Of a DNA stretch of 5,454 nucleotides, positions 1 to 5,454 are shown piece after piece (position 1 is the stretch's first letter; every line of letters starts with the position of its first letter). The notes under the pieces were generated by a model, which was given only the letters and a program-made list of their open reading frames with translations, was not told the DNA's origin and did no database searches. The stretch comes from Cyclobacteriaceae bacterium (GTDB taxonomy: Bacteria > Bacteroidota > Bacteroidia > Cytophagales > Cyclobacteriaceae). The position numbers and the translations under genes are program-made. The stretch lies in the NCBI GenBank assembly GCA_025455445.1, contig JALOMN010000143.1, positions 1 to 5,454 on the forward strand, read 5' to 3'.

Positions 1-1056
1 ATCGTAAAAGACTCATCGATTATCTTCCTCAAAGGCTTCGGCTTGAAACAGGTTGGAAAACCAGATTCAATAAATACCAACACTGTATTCAGGTTAGGTT
101 CTGTTTCCAAATGCTTTGCATCTGTGCTTACGGGCACGTTAGTAAATGATCATGTTGTGGACTGGGACGACCCCGTGATTAAATATCTGCCCGACTTTGC
201 TTTGAAGTCGAAAGACTATACTCAAAAATTAACCTTGCGGCATGTATTATCTCATACCATGGGGCTGCCCTATCATGCATTCACCAACATGATTGAAGAA
301 CGTGCACCTCTTGATACATTATTAAAGGAGTTACGCTATCTGGATTTGAATGGTGAACCGGGTAAAGTCTATAGCTATCAAAATGTGGGATACAGTGTAA
401 TTGGTAAGGTGATTGAAACAGCCACCAACCATTCATTTGAAGAGATGCTTAAAGAAAAACTTTTTGGTCCTTTAAGAATGAAGAACAGCTCTGCTTCTTT
501 TCAATCCATGATGAATAACAACAATAAAGCATTGCCACATTTATTATCACGATCACGATGGGTATCGGTGCCTGTATCTGATACCTATTATGATGTAGCG
601 CCTGCCGGTGGTGTAAATGCGAGTATCGCAGACATGGCACTTTGGTTAAAAGCCCTGCTGGGCAATGATCAGGATGTATTGAATGATCAAACATTAAATC
701 AAATATTCGAACCACAGGTGCGTGCTATTTCAAAAAACAGAAACTTCTGGCAATGGCAAAGACCTAAAGCTTCTTATTATGCATTAGGATGGCGCGTGCT
801 TACATTCAAAAATGATACAATCGAATATCATGGTGGTTATGTAAATGGCTATCGTAGTGAAGTAGCCATTGATAGAAAAAACAAATTAGCCATCTGCATA
901 CTTACCAACTCGGCTGGTAATTTACCTGATCAGGCCATCCCCAAATTTTTTATGCAATACTCAAAGCATGCCGATTCTATAGCCTATTGGGAAAACCGAA
1001 ATAAGTATTTGTTTGTGAGTGCACCCACAAAAATTGACAATCAGGGTTTGAACTAG
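1..1056 (+). CDS. Serine beta-lactamase-like hydrolase (class C / DD-peptidase fold), 5' partial
   Basis: This is the 3' part of a penicillin-binding-protein-like serine hydrolase (beta-lactamase family, Pfam PF00144 type). The frame is open from base 1, and the residues before the TTG at 43 (reading KGFGLKQVGK) fit the usual strand before the active site, so the true start lies left of the window and TTG 43 is not a start. All three catalytic motifs are present: SxxK as SVSK at 100-111, YxN as YQN at 376-384, and the KTG equivalent as HGG at 829-837. That pattern is typical of class C-like esterases and peptidases rather than of proven beta-lactamases. 351 residues are visible. A signal peptide or lipobox, expected if the protein is periplasmic, would be in the missing part. 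The substrate cannot be told: D-amino peptides, peptidoglycan fragments or esters are all possible. The stop codon abuts the next gene's ATG, so the two are probably one operon. Confidence 0.9.
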   Translation: MVKDSSIIFLKGFGLKQVGKPDSINTNTVFRLGSVSKCFASVLTGTLVNDHVVDWDDPVIKYLPDFALKSKDYTQKLTLRHVLSHTMGLPYHAFTNMIEERAPLDTLLKELRYLDLNGEPGKVYSYQNVGYSVIGKVIETATNHSFEEMLKEKLFGPLRMKNSSASFQSMMNNNNKALPHLLSRSRWVSVPVSDTYYDVAPAGGVNASIADMALWLKALLGNDQDVLNDQTLNQIFEPQVRAISKNRNFWQWQRPKASYYALGWRVLTFKNDTIEYHGGYVNGYRSEVAIDRKNKLAICILTNSAGNLPDQAIPKFFMQYSKHADSIAYWENRNKYLFVSAPTKIDNQGLN

Positions 1057-1677
1057 ATGAAACGGTCCATTCTATACGTGCTGGTGGGTGTGGTGGCAAT
1101 GGTTGCGCTGGTCATGTTTTCCATACAAAATGGTGATTCTTCAGAAAATTATGTGACCTCTGTTCTGAACGAACGCGCTGACCGGGATGAATTTATGAAA
1201 TCGAATGAGGGTTCACCGTTTAAAAAAGATGAACTCACTTTTGAAGGATTGAAATATTTTGATGTAGATGAAGCCTATCGTGTAAAAGCCAAACTGGAAC
1301 CAATTGAAAAAAAGAAAGTAGTGATAATAGGCACCAGCGATGGCAAAGAACAAAAATACCTTGAATACGCGCACGCTATTTTTGATTTGAATGGTTCAAA
1401 AAACAAGCTTCTGATATTAGAAGTAATGGAAACGGGGCCACAACGGGGCAAACTTTTTCTGGCCTTTGCCGATGAAACCAGCGGAAATGAAACCTATGGT
1501 GCCGGTCGCTATCTGGATTTGAAAAAAGTTGCTGCTGCAACCTCCGTGGTACTTGATTTTAACCTGGCATATAATCCTTATTGCGCATATACCGATAGCT
1601 ATACCTGTCCTTTACCACCGCGTGAAAACATCCTGAAGATTGCAATCAGGGCAGGAGAAAAAAGTTATCAACCATAG
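1057..1677 (+). CDS. Membrane-anchored DUF1684 family protein
   Basis: A 206-aa protein that I recognise as DUF1684 (Pfam PF07920) from its conserved blocks: an R-x-x-F-M-K stretch followed by SPF (residues 43-55), F-E-G-L-K-Y-F (62-68), TYGAGRYLDL (146-155), LDFNLAYNPYCAY (about 166-178) and CPLPPREN (184-191), ending in AGEKSY. The biochemical function of the family is not known to me. Residues about 5-22 form a hydrophobic N-terminal segment after MKR. There is no lipobox cysteine, so it is an uncleaved anchor or an unusual signal peptide, and the remainder is probably periplasmic. The only two cysteines, C176 and C184, sit in the most conserved block and could form a disulfide or a metal site (inference). 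ATG 1057 follows the hydrolase stop directly, which suggests translational coupling; no Shine-Dalgarno sequence is seen. The length is normal for the family and the gene looks intact. Confidence 0.88.
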   Translation: MKRSILYVLVGVVAMVALVMFSIQNGDSSENYVTSVLNERADRDEFMKSNEGSPFKKDELTFEGLKYFDVDEAYRVKAKLEPIEKKKVVIIGTSDGKEQKYLEYAHAIFDLNGSKNKLLILEVMETGPQRGKLFLAFADETSGNETYGAGRYLDLKKVAAATSVVLDFNLAYNPYCAYTDSYTCPLPPRENILKIAIRAGEKSYQP

Positions 1678-1704
1678 CCTAATTATATCCACTTTGCTGT
1701 TCGT

Positions 1705-1735
1705 TTAGAAATCACTCAATAAACGCTTATTTTTG
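1705..1735 (+). promoter_or_regulatory. Probable Bacteroidota-type promoter for pheT
   Basis: TATTTTTG at 1728-1735 matches the Bacteroidota housekeeping -7 consensus TAnnTTTG exactly. A degenerate -33-like element, TTAG at 1705-1708 (consensus TTTG/TTG), lies 19 bases upstream, which is the expected spacing. Transcription would begin near 1740, leaving a leader of only about 15 bases before the ATG at 1756. That leaves no room for an attenuator or T-box of the kind that regulates Phe-tRNA synthetase genes in some other bacteria. The -7 match is good, the -33 match is poor, and no start site has been measured. Confidence 0.5.
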
Positions 1736-1755
1736 GCGTCCTGATTTTTCTTACC

Positions 1756-4197
1756 ATGAAGATTTCATACAACTGGTTAAAACAATACATCGATATACCC
1801 GAATCAGCCGAAGACATCGGGAAAGTGCTTACCTCCACAGGCCTTGAAGTAGAAAGTGTAGAACCCTTTGAAACTATTAAAGGAGGATTGCAGGGTTTAG
1901 TGATTGGTGAAGTGTTGACTTGTTCCCGGCATCCCAATGCAGACAAACTTTCTGTTACCACAGTGGATGTGGGTGGAGAAAGATCATTGCAAATTGTATG
2001 CGGTGCTTCCAATGTTGCCGCAGGTCAAAAGGTTGTTGTAGCTACCGTTGGCACAACACTCTACCCTGCCAAAGGAGATTCTTTCGTAATCAAATCTGCT
2101 AAGATTCGTGGTGAACAATCAGAGGGAATGATCTGTGCGGAAGATGAAATTGGTTTAGGTGAAAGTCATGATGGAATTATTGTATTAGAAACACAGTTAG
2201 CAAATGGAACTCCGGCAGCCACTTACTATAAAATTGAAAGTGATTATACATTAGAGATTGGATTGACACCCAATCGCGCAGATGCCGCTTCGCACATCGG
2301 TGTGGCAAGAGATATCAAAGCAGCCAAGAACCGGACGTTGAAACTTCCTGCAGTAGATACATTTAAAGCAGACAATACTTCACTCACCATACCGGTAGAA
2401 GTTGCACTAAGTGATGCTTGCCCTCGCTATTCAGGTGTCACTATTTCAGATGTAACTATCAGCGAATCACCCGCGTGGCTGAAAAACCGACTTAAGTCAA
2501 TTGGCCTTACTCCCATCAACAACATTGTGGATATTACAAACTTTGTGTTGCACGAAACCGGGCAGCCGCTGCATGCATTTGATGCCGATGAAATTGCAGG
2601 CAAAAAAGTAATTGTAAAAACACTCCCGGCCGGTACTAAATTTAAAACACTGGATGACAAAGAGCGCACACTGGCATCTACTGACCTGATGATTTGCAAC
2701 ACAGAAGAACCGATGTGCATTGCAGGTGTGTTTGGGGGCATTCGTTCGGGCATTTCAAATAAAACGAAACACATTTTTCTTGAAAGCGCTTGTTTCTCGC
2801 CTGACTATGTGCGCAAAACCGGAATGTTCCATCAGTTGAAGACCGATGCCTCTTTCCGTTTCGAGCGTGGCACCGATCCTAATATGACCGTATATGCGCT
2901 CAAACGCGCTGCGCTGTTGATTAAAGAAATTGCCGGTGGCACAATCTCTTCGGAAGTAGTAGATATCTATCCTAAAAAGATTGAAAACAGAACCTTCGAA
3001 GTAAAAGATAAAAACATCGACCGCTTGATTGGAAAGAAAATTCCACGCGAAGAAATCTTTTCTATCCTTGAAGGACTTGAAATTTCAGTTACCGATAAAA
3101 AACCAGAGAGCTTCACTGTTTCAGTGCCACCCTACCGTGTAGATGTGATACAGGAAGCCGATATAGCAGAAGAGATTTTACGTATTTATGGATTTAACAA
3201 TATTGAGCTTTCTGAAATTGCAGGAACGGACTATCTCGCTGAATTCCCGGAAAAGGACATCAATAAATATAAGCGCACTTTAGCTGGACTGCTCACCGGC
3301 AATGGATATTATGAAATAGTAACCAACTCGCTAACCAATGCAGCCTATCAACAAAAACATGATTTGAAATTTAATGGCGATGCAATAGAGATAGTGAATA
3401 AGCTTAGTGAAGAACAGGGAATTTTAAGACAAACGATGCTCTTTACCGGCCTTGAAGTATGCGCCTATAATATTAATCGCAAACAAAAGGACCTGAAGCT
3501 TTTTGAATTCGGAAAAATCTATTGGAAAAATAAAGAGCAACAAGAAACAGCTGTGGTGTCAACCCGATATGGTGAAGAAGAGCGTGTGGCACTTTATCTC
3601 ACAGGTAATTATGAGAGCGAAAACTGGCAACACCAACCCAAGCCTGTTGATTATTTTGATTTGGCTCAACAAGTTTCGCACATACTTGAGCGATCTTCCA
3701 TTGAAAACATCAAGCAGGAAAAACTAAATGATGCTTTGTTTGAATACGGTATACGTCTGGTAAAGGGAACTAAAGAAATCGGCAAACTTGGGAAAGTAAA
3801 ATCGGCCCTTGTAAAGGATTTTGGTATCAAGCAGGAAATATTTTATGCAGACTTAAGTACCGCCTTGCTTTTCAGGTCTGCAAATCCTAAGTTCGTTGTG
3901 CAGGAAGTGCCGAAGTTTCCGGAAGTAAGAAGAGATTTATCACTGGTGCTTGACAAACAAGTTGCATTTAGTGAGATTAGAGAACTGGTTCTTGCAACTG
4001 AAAAACGTCTGATAAGAGAGATTATCGCGTTTGATGTATATGAAGGCGATAAAATTCCACCAGGAAAAAAAGCCTATGCACTGGGGTTTGTTTTATTAGA
4101 TGAGAACAAAACGCTGACAGACGAGGAGATTGAAAAGGTGATGACGAAATTAATGGGCGCGTTTGAACAGAAAATGGGAGCCTTAATTAGAAAATAG
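1756..4197 (+). CDS. pheT: Phenylalanine--tRNA ligase beta subunit
   Basis: The beta subunit of the cytoplasmic alpha2-beta2 PheRS, which charges tRNA-Phe with phenylalanine and edits mischarged Tyr-tRNA-Phe. At 813 aa it has the full bacterial domain order. The N-terminus MKISYNWL is typical. An EMAP-like OB tRNA-binding domain spans about 44-148 and includes HPNADKL at 59-65. The B3/B4 editing region spans about 224-400, with GQPLHAFD (H273) and LESA (E343) as likely editing-site residues. The B5 domain spans about 410-478, and D463, D469, E472 and E473 match the spacing of the Mg-binding acidic residues known from the Thermus enzyme. The catalytic-like core follows, then a C-terminal FDX-ACB anticodon-binding domain (about 720-813, starting near KFPEVRRDLSL). 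ATG 1756 is chosen because it gives the family N-terminus. pheS is not adjacent: a DUF1684 gene precedes pheT, which appears to have its own promoter. No defect is seen. Confidence 0.98.
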   Translation: MKISYNWLKQYIDIPESAEDIGKVLTSTGLEVESVEPFETIKGGLQGLVIGEVLTCSRHPNADKLSVTTVDVGGERSLQIVCGASNVAAGQKVVVATVGTTLYPAKGDSFVIKSAKIRGEQSEGMICAEDEIGLGESHDGIIVLETQLANGTPAATYYKIESDYTLEIGLTPNRADAASHIGVARDIKAAKNRTLKLPAVDTFKADNTSLTIPVEVALSDACPRYSGVTISDVTISESPAWLKNRLKSIGLTPINNIVDITNFVLHETGQPLHAFDADEIAGKKVIVKTLPAGTKFKTLDDKERTLASTDLMICNTEEPMCIAGVFGGIRSGISNKTKHIFLESACFSPDYVRKTGMFHQLKTDASFRFERGTDPNMTVYALKRAALLIKEIAGGTISSEVVDIYPKKIENRTFEVKDKNIDRLIGKKIPREEIFSILEGLEISVTDKKPESFTVSVPPYRVDVIQEADIAEEILRIYGFNNIELSEIAGTDYLAEFPEKDINKYKRTLAGLLTGNGYYEIVTNSLTNAAYQQKHDLKFNGDAIEIVNKLSEEQGILRQTMLFTGLEVCAYNINRKQKDLKLFEFGKIYWKNKEQQETAVVSTRYGEEERVALYLTGNYESENWQHQPKPVDYFDLAQQVSHILERSSIENIKQEKLNDALFEYGIRLVKGTKEIGKLGKVKSALVKDFGIKQEIFYADLSTALLFRSANPKFVVQEVPKFPEVRRDLSLVLDKQVAFSEIRELVLATEKRLIREIIAFDVYEGDKIPPGKKAYALGFVLLDENKTLTDEEIEKVMTKLMGAFEQKMGALIRK

Positions 4198-4204
4198 TAT
4201 CAGA

Positions 4205-4270
4205 CACTGGTTGGTTGAAACCAAGAACAGGATGGATAATCAGAATGGAATGAAAATCATCTCACCAGTG
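4205..4270 (+). repeat. Nested inverted repeats in the pheT to coiled-coil gene gap
   Basis: The 90-base gap 4198-4287 has two nested palindromic elements. The outer pair is CACTGGT (4205-4211) with ACCAGTG (4264-4270), 7 bases and perfect. Inside it, TTGGTT (4211-4216) pairs with AACCAA (4219-4224), a perfect 6-base match with a 2-base turn, or 5 pairs with a 4-base loop. Base 4211 is shared, so both stems can form together only if the outer one gives up its last pair. There is no T-run after either element, so this is not an intrinsic terminator. It could be a processing or stability element in the transcript between two genes needed at different levels, or chance. The repeats are seen directly; any function is a guess. 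Confidence 0.4.
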
Positions 4271-4287
4271 AACCTAAACAATATCGA

Positions 4288-4584
4288 ATGGACCAGGAAG
4301 CATTAAAATCAAGCCTCAGTGGCCTGGAAAGGAAAGTGTTAGTATTGCTGAACGAGCATAAATCACTTAAAGATGAACTCAAGAGTTTGAAACTTGAGAA
4401 TCACGAACTTAAGACCGACATCAGGCGAAGGGACGAGCAATTGGTTCATTTTAAAAATCAGATTAAAATCACTAAAATTGTAGACCATATTAACCCGGAA
4501 GACGGAAGTACTTCAGAGTTGAAAAGGAAAGTGGACGAGTATATACGAGAAATCGATAAATGCATTGCTTTTTTGAGCAAATAA
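4288..4584 (+). CDS. Small leucine-zipper-like coiled-coil protein next to zapA (ZapB-like candidate)
   Basis: A 98-aa, highly charged cytoplasmic protein with no signal peptide or membrane segment. Residues about 6-59 form one long coiled coil with unbroken 3-4 spacing. The d positions are L13, L20, L27, L34, L41, R48 and F55; the a positions are L10, V17, H24, L31, N38, I45, L52 and I59. Five leucines at exact seven-residue steps plus N38 at an a position suggest a parallel dimer. A linker with N-P-E-D-G (69-73) leads to a second amphipathic helix (77-98, ending IDKCIAFLSK). I know similar small proteins between pheT and zapA in Bacteroidota, sometimes misnamed as PheRS beta subunit because of their neighbour; nothing here resembles a synthetase domain. 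Lying 13 bases before zapA, it may be a ZapA partner with a ZapB-like role in the Z-ring (inference). ATG 4288 is the only plausible in-frame start after the stop at 4237. Confidence 0.8.
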   Translation: MDQEALKSSLSGLERKVLVLLNEHKSLKDELKSLKLENHELKTDIRRRDEQLVHFKNQIKITKIVDHINPEDGSTSELKRKVDEYIREIDKCIAFLSK

Positions 4585-4597
4585 CCCGGTAAAATTG

Positions 4598-4882
4598 ATG
4601 GAGGAGTTATCCGTAAGAATAAAGATTGCCGACCGCGAATACCCCATGAAGGTAAAGCGCAAAGATGAAGAGAAGGTGCGCGCGGCAGGTAAACTCATCA
4701 ATGAGAAAATAAAGTATTACCGTGACCAGTTTGGAATTGACGATAAGCAAGACCTTCTGGCAATGGTTGCATTTGATTGTTTGGTGGACAAAATCGCAGA
4801 AGATGAAAATCTGCAGGTAATAGACCAAACCGTAGTTGAAAAGGTAAATCACCTGAATCAACTTGTTTCCCAGGCTCTTTAA
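4598..4882 (+). CDS. zapA: Cell division protein ZapA
   Basis: A 94-aa ZapA family protein (Pfam PF05164 type), a cytoplasmic FtsZ-binding protein that cross-links and stabilises Z-ring protofilaments. The N-terminal part has the family layout: a beta-rich head beginning with the strand SVRIKIADREYPMKV, then an RxAGKLINEKI-like helix (about residues 28-40), then a segment with DKQDLLAMVAFDCL (about 49-62), and a C-terminal helix ending near VNHLNQLV that would form the coiled-coil dimer or tetramer stalk. ATG 4598 is preferred; the TTG three bases earlier would only add one methionine and is a poorer start. The gene lies 13 bases after the coiled-coil gene, without a Shine-Dalgarno sequence, so the two are almost certainly co-transcribed. 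Length is normal for Bacteroidota ZapA. Confidence 0.92.
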   Translation: MEELSVRIKIADREYPMKVKRKDEEKVRAAGKLINEKIKYYRDQFGIDDKQDLLAMVAFDCLVDKIAEDENLQVIDQTVVEKVNHLNQLVSQAL

Positions 4883-4960
4883 TCACTTCCCCTTTTACTT
4901 TTTCTTCTGTTAGCAGCCGAGTGGCTCTCTGGGTATTTTTAAACTATAAATGTACCTATC
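4883..4960 (+). other. zapA to rny gap: pyrimidine tract and weak hairpin
   Basis: The gap has two parts. Bases 4883-4911 are almost all C and T on the + strand (the exceptions are A4885, A4897 and G4909). Next comes a small stem, AGCC (4915-4918) with GGCT (4923-4926) around a GAGT loop, followed after a few bases by five T's at 4936-4940. The stem is too short and too far from the T-run for a convincing terminator. The same T-rich stretch, TATTTTTA at 4934-4941, is one base off the TAnnTTTG -7 consensus but lacks a good -33 partner, so an rny promoter here is only possible. No reading frame of note lies in the gap. Confidence 0.35.
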
Positions 4961-5454
4961 ATGGAACTTGTAACACCCGGAGCTAGCAGCATTGTCATAC
5001 CAATTCTGATAGCCATTATCCCCGCGATACTGATTGGACTATTATTCGGAAACTATCTCTATAAGAGAAAGCAAAAGAAAAATTTATCTACCAACCAGGA
5101 AAAAGCAAAGCTGATTATTAAAGAAGCTGAGCTGCAGGCTGAAACATTAAAGAAAGATAAAATTCTGGAAGCCAAAGAAAAACTGCTGAAAATGAAGCAG
5201 GAGTTTGAAGAAGAGGCTAATCGCAAGAAGAATCAGATTATCAACAACGAACAAAAAATCAAACAACGCGAAGCTCAGCTATCTAAAGAGATGGAAACGC
5301 TGAAACGCAAGGAAGGTGAACTGGATGAAGAAAGACAAAGCCTTGCACACCAGCATGAATTAGTAAAAAAACGGAAAGAAGAACTTGACAAATTCAATGC
5401 ACAGAAAGTTGCCATTCTGGAAGGTATCTCTAAACTAACCGCAGACCAGGCACG
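4961..5454 (+). CDS. rny: Ribonuclease Y, 3' partial
   Basis: This is the N-terminal part of RNase Y, a membrane-anchored endoribonuclease that starts mRNA decay. 164 complete codons are visible and the frame is open to the window edge. Residues about 10-30 form one transmembrane helix, followed by the positive stretch YKRKQKK (34-40), which places the rest in the cytoplasm. A long, Lys/Glu-rich coiled coil follows (about 45-150) with family-typical repeats such as KEAELQAE. The last residues, ILEGISKLTADQA, match the conserved block that closes the RNase Y coiled coil (LExIxxLTxxxA). The KH RNA-binding and HD catalytic domains lie beyond the window, so catalytic residues cannot be checked. 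ATG 4961 is chosen because it gives a short polar N-terminus before the membrane helix; ATG 4950 is out of frame. No Shine-Dalgarno sequence precedes it. Confidence 0.93.
   Translation, partial: MELVTPGASSIVIPILIAIIPAILIGLLFGNYLYKRKQKKNLSTNQEKAKLIIKEAELQAETLKKDKILEAKEKLLKMKQEFEEEANRKKNQIINNEQKIKQREAQLSKEMETLKRKEGELDEERQSLAHQHELVKKRKEELDKFNAQKVAILEGISKLTADQA

Noticed and set aside
43..1056. Hydrolase starting at TTG 43
   Set aside because: The frame is open to base 1 and the upstream residues fit the family's N-terminal strand; the TTG encodes an internal leucine.
1716..2012. 98-codon minus-strand frame over the pheT start
   Set aside because: It lies antisense to the conserved N-terminus of pheT, shows no recognisable protein features, and is best explained as a shadow frame; the other minus-strand frames in the window are the same.
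4232..4306. 24-codon frame from ATG 4232 overlapping the coiled-coil gene start
   Set aside because: It is short, has no ribosome binding signal or recognisable features, and overlaps a well-supported gene; a leader peptide cannot be supported without conservation data.
4595..4882. zapA starting at TTG 4595
   Set aside because: It would only add one residue before the ATG at 4598, which is the stronger start codon.
4915..4940. Intrinsic terminator after zapA
   Set aside because: The stem has only 4 pairs and is separated from the T-run by about 9 bases, so it is too weak to call.
4883..4960. 6S RNA gene next to zapA, as in some proteobacteria
   Set aside because: The gap is only 78 bases, well below the usual 6S length of about 180, and lacks a long stem with a central bubble.

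Overview
The window looks like a chromosomal piece of a member of the Bacteroidota, most likely a Chitinophagales-type organism (lineage inferred from gene order, protein character and translation/promoter signals). It is moderately AT-rich. No gene start has a Shine-Dalgarno motif; the leaders are A/T-rich instead. A -7 element of the Bacteroidota sigma-A type (TAnnTTTG) sits in front of pheT. The order pheT, small coiled-coil gene, zapA, rny is one I associate with this phylum.

All genes are on the + strand and fall into two blocks. Block 1 (1-1677) is the 3' part of a serine beta-lactamase-like hydrolase gene, open to the left edge, followed with no intervening base by a membrane-anchored DUF1684 protein. 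These two look co-transcribed. Block 2 begins after a 78-base gap holding a probable promoter. It contains pheT (phenylalanyl-tRNA synthetase beta subunit, complete at 813 aa), a 90-base gap with nested inverted repeats, a 98-aa leucine-zipper-like coiled-coil protein, zapA (94 aa), a 78-base pyrimidine-rich gap, and the start of rny (RNase Y), which runs off the right edge.

Block 2 joins translation (pheT), Z-ring assembly (coiled-coil protein plus ZapA) and membrane-bound RNA decay (RNase Y). The coiled-coil protein is the least characterised part. Its size, near-perfect heptad pattern and position 13 bases before zapA make it a candidate ZapA partner playing a ZapB-like role, but this is inference.

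No tRNA, rRNA, CRISPR array, insertion sequence, phage gene or other sign of a mobile element was found. The region is conserved housekeeping chromosome, and I see no convincing new defence or mobile system. The points worth following are the coiled-coil/ZapA pair, the DUF1684/hydrolase pair and the two structured or skewed intergenic gaps.
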